Shown one piece after another: positions 7,926 through 16,806 of a stretch of DNA of 64,000 nt. The DNA comes from Bacillota bacterium (GTDB lineage: Bacteria > Bacillota > Bacilli > Paenibacillales > NBRC-103111), in the NCBI GenBank assembly GCA_023388055.1, contig JAEWGW010000011.1, forward strand, positions 124,001 to 188,000. Direction: 5' to 3'. Under the pieces are notes generated by a model, which saw only the letters and a list, made by a program, of their open reading frames with translations, had not been told where the DNA came from and did not search any database. Numbering within the stretch: position 1 is the first letter of the stretch; every line of letters begins with the position of its first letter. The position numbers and the translations under genes are program-made.

Positions 7926-8381
7926 ATGAATAATAACCAATTGCTGCGAATGGACAATGTCGGCATCGTTGTGGAATCCCTTGATAAGGCCATCTCTTTC
8001 TTCGAGGAGATTGGTCTGAAGCTTGAAGGACGGACCACTATCGAAGGGGAGTGGGCTGGCCGCGTAACCGGACTGGGTTCCCAGTGTGTAGAGATTGCGA
8101 TGATGGTTACCCCGGATGGGCACAGCCGAATTGAGCTGTCGCGCTTTCTTGCTCCGCCCATTCAAGCTGACCACCGGGTTGCACCTGTAAACGCCCTCGG
8201 TTATTTGCGCGTTATGTTTACCGTGGAAGATATTGACGAGATGGTAGCCAGACTCACAGGGTTCGGTGCAGAGCTTGTTGGCGAAGTGGTGCAGTACGGG
8301 AGCTCGTACCGGCTCTGCTACATACGCGGCGTAGAAGGGATTCTAATCGGATTAGCGGAGCAGCTAAGCAGATGCAACTGA
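7926..8381 (+). CDS. VOC (glyoxalase/bleomycin resistance) family protein
   Basis: The 151-residue protein has two beta-alpha-beta-beta-beta modules of the vicinal oxygen chelate fold: RMDNVGIVVESLDKAISFFE at the start and LRVMFTVEDIDEMVARL in the second half, with GVEGILIGLAEQL at the end. Such proteins bind a metal and act as lyases, isomerases or dioxygenases; the substrate cannot be told from sequence. AAAGGAG lies upstream of ATG 7926. It is the third gene of the MFS operon and converges on the AraC gene at 8392, about ten bases away, with no clear terminator between. Confidence 0.85.
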   Translation: MNNNQLLRMDNVGIVVESLDKAISFFEEIGLKLEGRTTIEGEWAGRVTGLGSQCVEIAMMVTPDGHSRIELSRFLAPPIQADHRVAPVNALGYLRVMFTVEDIDEMVARLTGFGAELVGEVVQYGSSYRLCYIRGVEGILIGLAEQLSRCN

Positions 8382-8391
8382 GCCGAAGCTT

Positions 8392-9138
8392 TTATAACCC
8401 TTGGTACTGCTGGGGAGAAACCCCCTGACGGCTGCGGAATTGCCTGCAGAAGTGCTCTACATTTTTGTAGCCGCATTGACTGGCGATTTCGTTGATTTTC
8501 ATCTGCCGGGTGGTCAGCAGGCTTCGGGCTAGGGCAAGCCGCATTTCGATCACATCGTCGATGCAGGAGCTGCTGAACATTTTTTTGTACATGCGGTGAA
8601 AATAGCCTTCGCTCAAATTGACCAGGCTGGACATATAGGTGGCCGTCCATGGGAAGCCGGGGTTGCACTCTATTTCCTGGCGCAGGTTAAATAGCTTATC
8701 CTCCACGGTTCGTTTCTCATGGGTTTGGTTGGTGTTCAGAATCATAAGCAGCGCCTTCAATAAATAAATGGAGGAAGCGCTGTTTCCGCCTGCGTGCTCA
8801 TGGGCAATAAATTGCGTCAGCTGATGGCATTGGATGTAATCCGCCATATGCAACGGTGTTCCGTAATCGATGGGACACTGGTCGAAAAAGCTGGGGTTCA
8901 GGTTAAAGCGAATCCAACCGTTGATGTAGCTTTCGGCGCAGGCGGTATATTTAATAGGCTGGCCTGGACGAAACAGGACCGCATGGTTTTTGTTGTACCG
9001 CTTCAGCTGCCCGTTCACCTGGATCATGGCCGGGGTTTTGGTGAGAATCAGCAGCCAGCAGTCATGGCCATGGGGCTGATGGAAGACGAAGTCCGCTGTA
9101 TGCTCCGCATGGTTATCCGCAAAGAAGATTTTCTCCAT
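8392..9138 (-). CDS. AraC-family transcriptional regulator
   Basis: The 248-residue regulator starts at ATG 9138, where GAGGAG lies eight bases upstream; an upstream in-frame ATG lacks such a site. The N-terminal cupin-like part has HQPHGHDCWLLILTKTPAMI. The C-terminal DNA-binding domain holds WTATYMSSLVNLSEGYFHRM, INEIASQCGYKNVEHFCRQF and GVSPQQY. It is divergent from the GH43 genes beginning at 9257, which are its likely targets. The family assignment is firm; the ligand is unknown. Confidence 0.9.
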   Translation of the reverse strand: MEKIFFADNHAEHTADFVFHQPHGHDCWLLILTKTPAMIQVNGQLKRYNKNHAVLFRPGQPIKYTACAESYINGWIRFNLNPSFFDQCPIDYGTPLHMADYIQCHQLTQFIAHEHAGGNSASSIYLLKALLMILNTNQTHEKRTVEDKLFNLRQEIECNPGFPWTATYMSSLVNLSEGYFHRMYKKMFSSSCIDDVIEMRLALARSLLTTRQMKINEIASQCGYKNVEHFCRQFRSRQGVSPQQYQGL

Positions 9139-9212
9139 CCTTTTCTCCTCAATGTCAGAATAGATCAACACTAAGTTACAATAGATCATGGACCATCGTC
9201 AATGAATTTCTT

Positions 9213-9235
9213 TATAATAAAAGGGTATTTATACC
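9213..9235 (+). promoter_or_regulatory. Probable -10 box and operator palindrome before GH43 genes
   Basis: TATAAT at 9213 is followed by the perfect palindrome GGTATTTATACC at 9224-9235, just before the start at 9257. No good -35 box was found, as expected of an activator-dependent promoter. Binding by the divergent AraC protein is inferred. Confidence 0.4.
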
Positions 9236-9256
9236 ATCTAAAGGAAGGTGTATCCC

Positions 9257-11047
9257 TTGTCATCTGAAAAGAAATATCAGCTTTTATCATATACCCGACA
9301 ACCAGCCGGGCTTTACGAGGAGAAGCTGGCCTACAGCATGCATCTTGCTGTTTGTGTGAATGAAGGCGATTTCATTCCGCTCAATCACAATACCGGTGTG
9401 CTTTATGTCAAGGCAGCGGAGCAGGAGAATCGCACCCTCAAGGCCAAGTGCCTGGCCAATCCCTACATTTTCAAGCTGGGCGGGGAGGGATATGGGGTGG
9501 TAGCCGTACGGGTGGAAGCTGACGGGCAGCCGGATGAATCCAGCAAAGGCCAGGTGATGCTGTTCACTACCCGGGATTTCCTGGAGTATACGGAATGGGA
9601 GCCTCTGAATCTGAAAACGGAGGGCTATGTCCGCCATGTGGCCTGTACGTATTTGCCCCAAGAGGAGCGATACTGCCTGCAGTGGTGCGATGTGGCCAAC
9701 CGGCGTTACCTGGCTTATGTGTCGGAGCTTGGAATGGAAGAGATTAACCCGGAGCCGGCGGCAAGCTTCTCCTCTGAAGTGGTGGCTTCCGGCATTGAAG
9801 GAGCCCGGCCGGTGAATGTGCTGGAAATTCCCGCCCATGTGGCGGAGAAGCTCCTGGAGCGGTTAACGGTGCCATATAATACGGGGGTTAGCTTGCCCGT
9901 GGAGGTTACAGTGTCCTCCATGGAGGAGCTGGACGCGGTTCAAGCGGCATTCCATTACAGCGATGGCACAACGGTGAACAAACCGGTAACCTGGGAAGCT
10001 GATGATATCCGTTGGGATACAGCCGGGCAATATACGGTTACCGGGGAGGTGAACCAACCCTCCTTTTATTTCCCGGTTTCCATCAACAGGGCGGACCCAT
10101 GTATCTTTAAGTGGCAGGGATATTATTACTTCATCGCCACCAATGATGCGGACAATAACAGCAGTATATCTGTCCGGCGCGGGGAGACGATCCAACAGCT
10201 TGCCACGGCTGCTGAATACGAGATTCTGAACACAAAGATGTACCCCCATATGGTCCAGTTCCTCTGGGCTCCCGAGTTTCACCAGATAGAGGGGGATGTA
10301 TACATATTCCTGGCAAGCAGTCCCCAGGGCTTCGGACAAATCCGCTGCCATGTGATGAAGCTGAAGCCGGGCGGGGATATCCGCAACAAGGAGGATTGGG
10401 AGAAGCCGCAACCGGTTCTCCAAAGCAGCGGCCAGGTGCTGAGCGACCTTGGACTGACCTTGGACATGACCACGGTTTGCATCCGCGAGAGATATTATGC
10501 CATATGGGCCCAGCGGGACCTGAAGCCGGTGGATCTGGGCTCCTGGATCTATATTGCCGAACTCAATAAATCGGAGCCGTGGAAGCTGATCTCCGAGCCT
10601 TTGCTGCTGTCCAAGCCGGATTACAGCTGGGCGAATAACCATACCTTTGTGGATGAGGGGCCTTATCCGTTATTTGCCGGGGATACTCTCTACATCACCT
10701 TCTCCAGTGCGCTGGTGGATTACACCTATTGTGTAGGGTATCTGTCCATTCACAAGGATGCCGATCTGTTGGATGCCGCCAGCTGGACCAAAGGTAATTA
10801 CCCGCTGTTAACAGCCTTTTCCGTCCCCGGAGAATGCGGTCCTGGACATAACGCCTATGTAGAGGACAACTCGGGGATGGTATGGAACACCTATCATGCC
10901 CGTCCCGGGAAGGATGGCCCCAGAAGCACGGGTATCCGGCGGGTGCATTTCCACAAGGACGGTTTCCCTGTGCTGGATATGACGGAGGACAAGGATATTG
11001 ACCGTTCCCATCGAAAGCTGAGTCTGACCGTGAAGGTGAAACCATAA
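9257..11047 (+). CDS. GH43-type glycosidase with N-terminal extension and Ig-like insert (paralogue 1)
   Basis: This 596-residue protein without a signal peptide is predicted cytoplasmic. I chose TTG 9257 because GGAAGG lies eight bases before it; GTG at 9248 is an alternative. Residues 1 to about 195 look like beta-propeller-type repeats (YSMHLAVCVNEGDFIPLN, GQVMLFTTRDF). About 205-275 resemble a bacterial Ig-like domain (ELDAVQAAFHYSDGT, QYTVTGEV). From about 278 it is a GH43 propeller with candidate triad Asp280 (ADPCIF), Asp403 (LDMT) and Glu467 (DEGPYP). GH43 enzymes mostly release arabinose or xylose. The next gene is a paralogue, and the pair is probably one operon. The substrate is not predictable. 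Confidence 0.82.
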   Translation: MSSEKKYQLLSYTRQPAGLYEEKLAYSMHLAVCVNEGDFIPLNHNTGVLYVKAAEQENRTLKAKCLANPYIFKLGGEGYGVVAVRVEADGQPDESSKGQVMLFTTRDFLEYTEWEPLNLKTEGYVRHVACTYLPQEERYCLQWCDVANRRYLAYVSELGMEEINPEPAASFSSEVVASGIEGARPVNVLEIPAHVAEKLLERLTVPYNTGVSLPVEVTVSSMEELDAVQAAFHYSDGTTVNKPVTWEADDIRWDTAGQYTVTGEVNQPSFYFPVSINRADPCIFKWQGYYYFIATNDADNNSSISVRRGETIQQLATAAEYEILNTKMYPHMVQFLWAPEFHQIEGDVYIFLASSPQGFGQIRCHVMKLKPGGDIRNKEDWEKPQPVLQSSGQVLSDLGLTLDMTTVCIRERYYAIWAQRDLKPVDLGSWIYIAELNKSEPWKLISEPLLLSKPDYSWANNHTFVDEGPYPLFAGDTLYITFSSALVDYTYCVGYLSIHKDADLLDAASWTKGNYPLLTAFSVPGECGPGHNAYVEDNSGMVWNTYHARPGKDGPRSTGIRRVHFHKDGFPVLDMTEDKDIDRSHRKLSLTVKVKP

Positions 11048-11065
11048 AGCAAGGAGCGATCATTC

Positions 11066-12892
11066 GTGGAATTATCCAATCAGCAGGATGTTATTCTCGT
11101 ATATACACGTCAGCCGGACAATGACTATACGGAGTCCCTTGCCAACAGCATCCATTTGGCCCTGCGCCAGGGAGAAGGGGAGTTTCAGCCGCTGAACCGC
11201 AATTACGGTATTGTGTTTGCGGAGGCAGTGGTGGACGGGCAGAGTGTGATTCAGGAAAAAGGGGTTAAACATCCGTTTCTGTTCAGGACGGCAGAGGGCG
11301 GATTTGGAATTGTGGCTGTGCGGGTGGATAAAACCGGCGCCCCTGATGAAGAAAGCAGGGGTCAGCTGCTGCTCTGGACCTCGGAGGATCTGGTTGCGTT
11401 TCAGAGTTGCGGGCTATTGCGGCTGCATCCGGAGGCCTTCGTGAAGGAGGCGGCTTGCGAATATATGGCGGCGGAGCGCATCTATGAAATCCGCTGGCGG
11501 GATGAAGCGGGCAAGCGATATGTGAGCAGGCTGGCGGACCTTGCTGCACCGGAGGGAATTTCGCAGGCAGTGGAGGCGGCGGAGGTGTGGACTGGTGAGG
11601 CTGCTGTTGAAGCATCTTTGCCTGATATTCTCCCGGGCAATAGGCTTCTTGTGGACAGCCAAGTCCGGGAAATGGTCAAAGACGCCTGGCTGCCGCTTTA
11701 CCATACGGAAACCCGGGTGCCGGAGCAGATTCACGCTTCCTCCGTCGAGCAGGTGAAGGCAGTAACCGCCACGGCGGTTTATTCCGACGGGTCCAGCGAC
11801 GAGAAGCAGGTGGACTGGGATGTCAGCGGGGTGGATTTTGCCCGGCCTGGTATGTACACCGTAAGCGGCACTATGGTGAATCGCCGCTTCCTGTTCCCGT
11901 TAGCCGTCGGGTATGCGGACCCGGTGATTCTTCCGTGGGAGGGCAAATATTACTTCCTGGCAACCAATGATAACCAGAATGATATTGGGTTATATGTGCG
12001 GGAGGCGGATACGCTGGAAGCATTATTCGCTCCCGGCTTCAAGGAGACTGTCATTCTGGATGTAGATGAGGAGCGGGGCTTCATCCAGACCTTCTGGGCG
12101 CCCGAATTCCATGTGATCGGCGGTGAACTGTACATCCTGTTTGCCGTTGGAGGCCGTCAATGGGGGCCGCAATGCCATATGATGAAGCTGCGCAAGGGCG
12201 GCAGCATCATGGAGGCGACAGATTGGTTTACACCTGAACGGGTAAGGCAGGCCGGCGGCAGATTTTTGGCTGAGGACGGGATAACTCTGGATATGACCTA
12301 TTTCCGGAGCGGTGAAACCTCCTATGTGGCCTGGTCCTACCGCAAGGGCATTGGAACTCCCCTGGATACCGGTTCGATGATCTATATCGCTTCGGTGGAG
12401 GAGGGGGATCCTGCTGTGCTGACCAGTGAGCCGGTTCTGCTGACACGGCCGCTGCTGGGCTGGGAGAATATTCAGGGCACCATCAACAATGAAGGCCCTT
12501 ATCCGCTGGTGACGGAGGATACCGTGTATCTGGCCTATTCCGGCGGGGCGGCTAGGGGCTACACCTATTCCATTGGGCTTTTGAGCATTCCCCGCGGAGC
12601 AGACTGTCTGGAAGCTGCCAACTGGACCAAAGCAGGCACACCTGTGCTGTCCTATTATTCCCTTGAGGCACTATACGGCGCCGGCCATAATTCCTTCTTC
12701 CGGGATGAGGACGGCACTGTCTACATCATGTATCACGGGGAGGAGCAGTTGGTGAAGCACGGAACCTGCAGCTCGGCCATGCACCGTCTTCATTTCAACA
12801 AGCAGGGCAAGCCTGTATTCGATGTGGCCGGGGAGCGGGATGTTCATCCGGCGCTGACTGCATGTACGATCCAAGTGGTAGTGCAGCCGTAG
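11066..12892 (+). CDS. GH43-type glycosidase with N-terminal extension and Ig-like insert (paralogue 2)
   Basis: The 608-residue paralogue of the preceding gene has the same order: propeller-like N-terminus (SIHLALRQGEGEFQPLN, GQLLLWTSEDL), Ig-like domain at about 210-283 (QVKAVTATAVYSDGS, MYTVSGTM), then a GH43 domain with candidate triad Asp285 (YADPVI), Asp409 (LDMTYF) and Glu476 (NEGPYP). It has no signal peptide. GTG 11066 follows AAGGAG at nine bases, and the gap to the upstream gene is only 18 bp, so the two are co-expressed. The moderate identity of the pair suggests an old duplication with divided linkage or side-chain specificity (inference). Confidence 0.82.
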   Translation: MELSNQQDVILVYTRQPDNDYTESLANSIHLALRQGEGEFQPLNRNYGIVFAEAVVDGQSVIQEKGVKHPFLFRTAEGGFGIVAVRVDKTGAPDEESRGQLLLWTSEDLVAFQSCGLLRLHPEAFVKEAACEYMAAERIYEIRWRDEAGKRYVSRLADLAAPEGISQAVEAAEVWTGEAAVEASLPDILPGNRLLVDSQVREMVKDAWLPLYHTETRVPEQIHASSVEQVKAVTATAVYSDGSSDEKQVDWDVSGVDFARPGMYTVSGTMVNRRFLFPLAVGYADPVILPWEGKYYFLATNDNQNDIGLYVREADTLEALFAPGFKETVILDVDEERGFIQTFWAPEFHVIGGELYILFAVGGRQWGPQCHMMKLRKGGSIMEATDWFTPERVRQAGGRFLAEDGITLDMTYFRSGETSYVAWSYRKGIGTPLDTGSMIYIASVEEGDPAVLTSEPVLLTRPLLGWENIQGTINNEGPYPLVTEDTVYLAYSGGAARGYTYSIGLLSIPRGADCLEAANWTKAGTPVLSYYSLEALYGAGHNSFFRDEDGTVYIMYHGEEQLVKHGTCSSAMHRLHFNKQGKPVFDVAGERDVHPALTACTIQVVVQP

Positions 12893-12953
12893 CCATGTGC
12901 GGGGAGCCAGCCGGCCATCCGTATTCCATACGTTAGATAAGGAGTGGGTTTCG

Positions 12954-14372
12954 ATGAAAAAGCAAGGCTTGAATCCCTACCTGCCCTCCTGGGAATATAT
13001 TCCTGACGGAGAGCCCCATGTTTATGACGGGCGGGTATATGTGTACGGCTCTCATGACCGGTTCAACGGGCATGTGTTCTGCTTGAACGACTATGTATGC
13101 TGGTCTGCCCCGGTGGACAATCTGGGGGATTGGCGATATGAGGGGGTCATCTATCCCAAAACCGGGGATCCCTTGAACCCGGACGGGAGCATGTGCCTCT
13201 ATGCGCCGGATGTGACTGTAGGGCCGGACGGCAGGTATTATTTGTATTATGTGCTGGATAAGGTATCTGTGGTTTCGGTGGCGGTTTGTGACAAACCGGC
13301 TGGACGGTATGCGTTTTACGGGTATGTGTCGTATGCCGACGGCACCCGTCTGGGGGAGAAGGAGGGTGACGAGCCTCAGTTTGATCCGGCTGTGCTGACG
13401 GAGGGGGATAGAACCTACCTCTACACGGGCTTCTGTGCGGTGGGAGACGTTTCCCGCAAAGGTGCCATCGTGACGGTTCTCGGGCCGGATATGCTGACCA
13501 TTCTGGAGGAGCCGGCTACGCTTATACCCAGTCAGCCTTACAGCGCGGGCAGTGGTTTCGAGGGGCATGAATTTTTCGAGGCTTCCTCCATCCGCAAAAT
13601 AGGGGACACCTACTACTTCGTGTATTCCTCCGTGGTGATGCACGAGCTGTGTTATGCCACAAGCCCATCTCCCACAGGTGGCTTCGTATACAGGGGCGTT
13701 ATCGTCAGCAATAATGATTTGCATATCGGCTCCTACAAGCCTGCGGACAAACCCATGTTTTACGGCGGCAACAATCATGGGGGCTTGGCGGAAATCAACG
13801 GGGAGTGGTACATCTTCTACCACCGCCAGACCAACGGCACCCATTTCAGCCGTCAGGGCTGCGCGGAGCGGCTCCGGCTCCAGCCGGACGGCTCTTTTCC
13901 ACAGGTGGAGATGACCTCCTGCGGGCTGAATGGCGGACCACTGGCGGGGGAGGGGGAATATCCCGCTTATCTGGCCTGCAATCTCTTCTACAAGGATGAG
14001 GCGAAGTATGTGGGCGGTGAGGGGATTTGGATGGATAGCCGTTTCCCCAGAATTACCCAGGATGGCAAGGATGGGGATGAAGAGCCCGGTTATATCGCCA
14101 ACATGCTGGATTCCGCAACCACAGGGTTTAAGTATTTCCGGTGCCAGGGAGTCAAACGGGTGAAAATCCGGGTGCGGGGCTACTGCCGCGGGAGCTTCCA
14201 GGTCAAAACCGCATGGGACGGCCCGGTGCTGGGCGAGATTCCGGTGGTATTCACCAATGTGTGGAAGGATTACACGGCGGATATCGCTATCCCCGATGGG
14301 GTACAGGCCATCTACCTGACGTATACCGGCTCCGGCAGCGCCGGGCTGGCCTCCTTTACGCTGGAGGTATAG
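12954..14372 (+). CDS. GH43 family enzyme with C-terminal CBM6-like domain
   Basis: The 472-residue cytoplasmic enzyme starts at ATG 12954, with AAGGAG upstream at 12940-12945. The GH43 propeller covers about 1-320. In place of the usual ADP the first blade reads IPDGEPHVYDGRVYVYGSHD (Asp18). The other expected acids are Asp144 (FDPAVL) and Glu209 (FFEASS). The last 130 residues, with FKYFRCQGVKRVKIRVRGYC and YLTYTGSGSAGLASFTLEV, look like a CBM6-type jelly roll. The family includes arabinofuranosidases, arabinanases and xylosidases. It lies about 60 bp after the second paralogue and is probably the last gene of that operon. Confidence 0.87.
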   Translation: MKKQGLNPYLPSWEYIPDGEPHVYDGRVYVYGSHDRFNGHVFCLNDYVCWSAPVDNLGDWRYEGVIYPKTGDPLNPDGSMCLYAPDVTVGPDGRYYLYYVLDKVSVVSVAVCDKPAGRYAFYGYVSYADGTRLGEKEGDEPQFDPAVLTEGDRTYLYTGFCAVGDVSRKGAIVTVLGPDMLTILEEPATLIPSQPYSAGSGFEGHEFFEASSIRKIGDTYYFVYSSVVMHELCYATSPSPTGGFVYRGVIVSNNDLHIGSYKPADKPMFYGGNNHGGLAEINGEWYIFYHRQTNGTHFSRQGCAERLRLQPDGSFPQVEMTSCGLNGGPLAGEGEYPAYLACNLFYKDEAKYVGGEGIWMDSRFPRITQDGKDGDEEPGYIANMLDSATTGFKYFRCQGVKRVKIRVRGYCRGSFQVKTAWDGPVLGEIPVVFTNVWKDYTADIAIPDGVQAIYLTYTGSGSAGLASFTLEV

Positions 14373-14395
14373 TTGCCGTGGTTTGCTGCCCGCGG

Positions 14396-14590
14396 TAACG
14401 GACCGGTAAGACGTTATTTTGTCAAAAGCGGGGGTTTTGCTAATCTAACGGACTCCAGTGACGCTAATTGCAGCTATGGAGACGATTGAGCTCCTTTTTT
14501 GGCCGAATAAGGTCCTCAGTGTCCGTAAGATTCCAGAAGGGCGCCAAACAGAGGAAATAAGGTCTCTGGTGTCCGGAAGAGCGGCGCATG
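14396..14590. repeat. Intergenic TAACGGA module array (60-bp spacing)
   Basis: The gap 14373-14697 holds two direct modules starting TAACGGA at 14396 and 14456, then two inverted ones ending TCCGTAAG and TCCGGAAG near 14528 and 14588. Both pairs are spaced by exactly 60 bp. Each module is TAACGGA or its variant, about 11 to 13 bases, then TAATT or TTATT. The rest of the gap shows no gene. Confidence 0.7.
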
Positions 14591-14697
14591 AAGCAGAGTT
14601 TGCTCAAAACCAGGGGGTACAACCAACCCAATGCAGGCTTGACTCCTTTCTGTTTTGGTTAAAGTAGATATGACCACAGAAAAGGGGAGGGTTTCAG

Positions 14698-15474
14698 ATG
14701 AAACGCAAGCTTCTGCTTACCGGGGCTGCCGGTGTAATCGGAAATGCCATCTACAACAATCTGAAGCAGGACGGCAGGTATGACGTGCTTGGAGTCGATA
14801 TCAAGGCGGATGAGGAGCAGGGAATTCTGGAGGCGGACGTTGCAGATGAGAAGCAGCTGACCGGCCTCACCAAAGATGTGGATACGATTCTGCATTTTGC
14901 CTGGATCAAGGATGAGGATGATTTCCTGGGCAAGGTGTTAAACGGCAATGTCAGCAATGCCTACAAGCTATTTGAAGCCGCGGTGGGCAACAGGGTGCGG
15001 CGGCTGGTGTTTGCCAGCTCCAACCATGCGACGGGATTCTATAAGACGGATCAGAAGGTAGCTCCGGATGATCCCTACCGGCCGGACAGCTTTTATGGCC
15101 TGAGCAAATGTTATATTGAGCTCTTGGGACGTTTGTACGCGGATCAGGGCAAAATTTCCTCGTTCAATATCAGAATCGGCAATTTCCCCGGAGATGACCG
15201 CCCCCATTCGGAGCGCGCCGGGAAGATTTGGATTTCCGAACGGGATATGACTCAATTGGTTACCTGCTGCATCGAGGCAAACGATGAGCTGCGGTATGTG
15301 AACCTGTACGGCACGTCGGCCAACAGCGACAGCTACTATAATATTGATTATCTGCAGGACCTTATCGGCTATAAACCGCAGGATGACGCCTCGGAGCTGC
15401 TGGAAAAGGCGAAGGAGGCGGGTGTTCGGGTAAAGCAGGATGAGACGCAATTCCAGGGCGGGCAGAAGAAGTAA
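14698..15474 (+). CDS. NAD-dependent epimerase/dehydratase family, probable uronate dehydrogenase
   Basis: The 258-residue short-chain dehydrogenase has the Rossmann motif GAAGVIG at 9-15 and catalytic YxxxK at Tyr133/Lys137 (SFYGLSKCYIE). FASSNHATGFY and IWISERDMTQLV match segments typical of uronate dehydrogenases, which oxidise galacturonate or glucuronate to the aldarolactone. The length of about 260 fits that family. The setting supports the call: a PL10 pectate lyase follows and GH88 and DUF2264 genes are in the region. AGGGG lies before ATG 14698, and a strong terminator follows. A nucleotide-sugar epimerase is the alternative. Confidence 0.75.
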   Translation: MKRKLLLTGAAGVIGNAIYNNLKQDGRYDVLGVDIKADEEQGILEADVADEKQLTGLTKDVDTILHFAWIKDEDDFLGKVLNGNVSNAYKLFEAAVGNRVRRLVFASSNHATGFYKTDQKVAPDDPYRPDSFYGLSKCYIELLGRLYADQGKISSFNIRIGNFPGDDRPHSERAGKIWISERDMTQLVTCCIEANDELRYVNLYGTSANSDSYYNIDYLQDLIGYKPQDDASELLEKAKEAGVRVKQDETQFQGGQKK

Positions 15475-15480
15475 CATGAA

Positions 15481-15517
15481 GGGACTTTAAGCAGGATTTC
15501 TGCTTAAAGTCCTTTTT
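15481..15517 (+). terminator. Rho-independent terminator
   Basis: GGACTTTAAGCAG pairs perfectly with CTGCTTAAAGTCC over a GATTT loop, followed by TTTTT. It ends the dehydrogenase transcript. Confidence 0.95.
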
Positions 15518-15542
15518 AGTATCAAACATATATAATAATTTA

Positions 15543-15555
15543 AATGAATTTCATT
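15543..15555. promoter_or_regulatory. Operator-like palindrome AATGAA-T-TTCATT
   Basis: This perfect 13-bp palindrome lies just upstream of the PL10 promoter. A related element with longer spacing (AATGAAA-TGGG-TTTCATT) precedes the GH88 gene at 32582, and a GGGTTTCA element precedes the GH42 gene. A shared regulator is inferred, possibly the LacI protein at 19207. Confidence 0.4.
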
Positions 15556-15580
15556 ATATTTGACTTCTTATTGGTGATAA

Positions 15581-15609
15581 TTGACAAAAGGAATATATTG
15601 GAATACAAT
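15581..15609 (+). promoter_or_regulatory. Sigma-A promoter of pectate lyase gene
   Basis: TTGACA at 15581 and TACAAT at 15604 are separated by an ideal 17 bases. The cre box lies just downstream. Confidence 0.85.
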
Positions 15610-15621
15610 CAAGTTGTCCAC

Positions 15622-15637
15622 ATGAAAACGCTAACAA
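15622..15637 (+). promoter_or_regulatory. CcpA cre box, full consensus match
   Basis: ATGAAAACGCTAACAA fits the WTGNNARCGNWWWCAW consensus at every defined position. It sits about ten bases after the expected transcription start, where CcpA acts as a repressor or roadblock. Catabolite repression of the secreted lyase is expected. Confidence 0.85.
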
Positions 15638-15711
15638 AAGGGTGGTGATTCACAACCGGCACGGTTGAAGAGCAGTTCAATTATTCATACAAACAAAGGA
15701 GAATCAATGAG

Positions 15712-16686
15712 ATGAACATGTTCCATTTGAAAAAAAGCACGCTTGCCATTGCCCTTGCCTTTACGATGGCTTTGTCTGTACCGGCCGTTATTCTCCAACC
15801 CACAGGGACCGTATATGCGGCGGATGCTTCCGGTGCCACAGCCAGCATTGCCGACATTATCAAAAACCAGCAGTCCGACGGCGGCTGGAAGAAGGACTAT
15901 TCGGTCACCAGCGGGGATTGGGCTAAGTCCACCATTGACAATAAGGCTACATACACAGAAATCAGGAGATTGGCGGCGGAATTCAAAAAGACCAGCAACA
16001 GCCAATATTCGGCTGCCGCCATCAAGGGCATCAACTTCCTGCTCGGTATGCAATATGCCAACGGCGGCTTTCCCCAAATCTACAAAAGCACAGGCTATCA
16101 TACCCATATTACCTACAATGACAATGCGATGGTGAATGTGGTCATTCTGTTGGATGAGGTTGCGGGTAAAAAGGGTGACTTTTCCTTCATCGACAGCACA
16201 TTGGCCTCCAAGAGCAAACAAGCGGTAGACAAAGCGGTTGATTGTATCCTGAAGACCCAGGTTATCGTCAACGGGAAGCTGACGGTATGGGGGCAGCAGC
16301 ATGATTCCAGCACCCTGAAGCCGGCCGGGGCCAGAGCGTATGAGGTGCCTTCCCTCTGCTCAAGCGAAAGCGTGGCGATTGTAAACTTCCTGAAAACCAG
16401 GACCGCCACAACACAGATCACCGCTTCTATCAATGCTGCCGTGGACTGGTTCAAGGCAGTGAAAATGACCGGAATCAAAGTAGTCAAAACAGCGGATGAT
16501 GTTGTGGTGGTGCAAGACCCCAGCGTAACCACCCCGATTTGGGCGCGGTTCTATGAAATCGGCACCAACAAGCCGATTTTTGTGGGTCGTGACGGCGTTG
16601 TGAAGTACAAGCTCAGCGACATTGAGCAGGAGAGAAGAACAGGCTATTCGTGGTACGGGAACTGGCCGTCAAACCTGATCAAGTAG
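15712..16686 (+). CDS. Secreted pectate lyase, PL10 family
   Basis: The 324-residue enzyme cleaves polygalacturonate by beta-elimination outside the cell. The N-terminus is a signal peptide (KKS, hydrophobic stretch, cleavage probably after VYA near residue 35). The rest is one PL10 catalytic domain without extra modules. NQQSDGGWKKDY, TIDNKATYTEIRRLA, NGGFPQIY, ITYNDNAM, WGQQHD, PAGARAYEVPSL and WARFYEI are family hallmarks. ATG 15712 follows AAAGGAG. It has its own promoter and cre box and stands alone. The unsaturated oligogalacturonides it makes would feed the import and hydrolase genes nearby. Confidence 0.92.
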   Translation: MNMFHLKKSTLAIALAFTMALSVPAVILQPTGTVYAADASGATASIADIIKNQQSDGGWKKDYSVTSGDWAKSTIDNKATYTEIRRLAAEFKKTSNSQYSAAAIKGINFLLGMQYANGGFPQIYKSTGYHTHITYNDNAMVNVVILLDEVAGKKGDFSFIDSTLASKSKQAVDKAVDCILKTQVIVNGKLTVWGQQHDSSTLKPAGARAYEVPSLCSSESVAIVNFLKTRTATTQITASINAAVDWFKAVKMTGIKVVKTADDVVVVQDPSVTTPIWARFYEIGTNKPIFVGRDGVVKYKLSDIEQERRTGYSWYGNWPSNLIK

Positions 16687-16806
16687 TTTTCTTAGGATGA
16701 TCATCCGCGTTGAATAGGACGGTTGCCTGATCAGAAGGTTTCCTGTTACACTTGCAGCAGCAAGCTGTCCGGGCGAACCTTAGGAAGAGAAACGGGGAAG
16801 ATTCTC

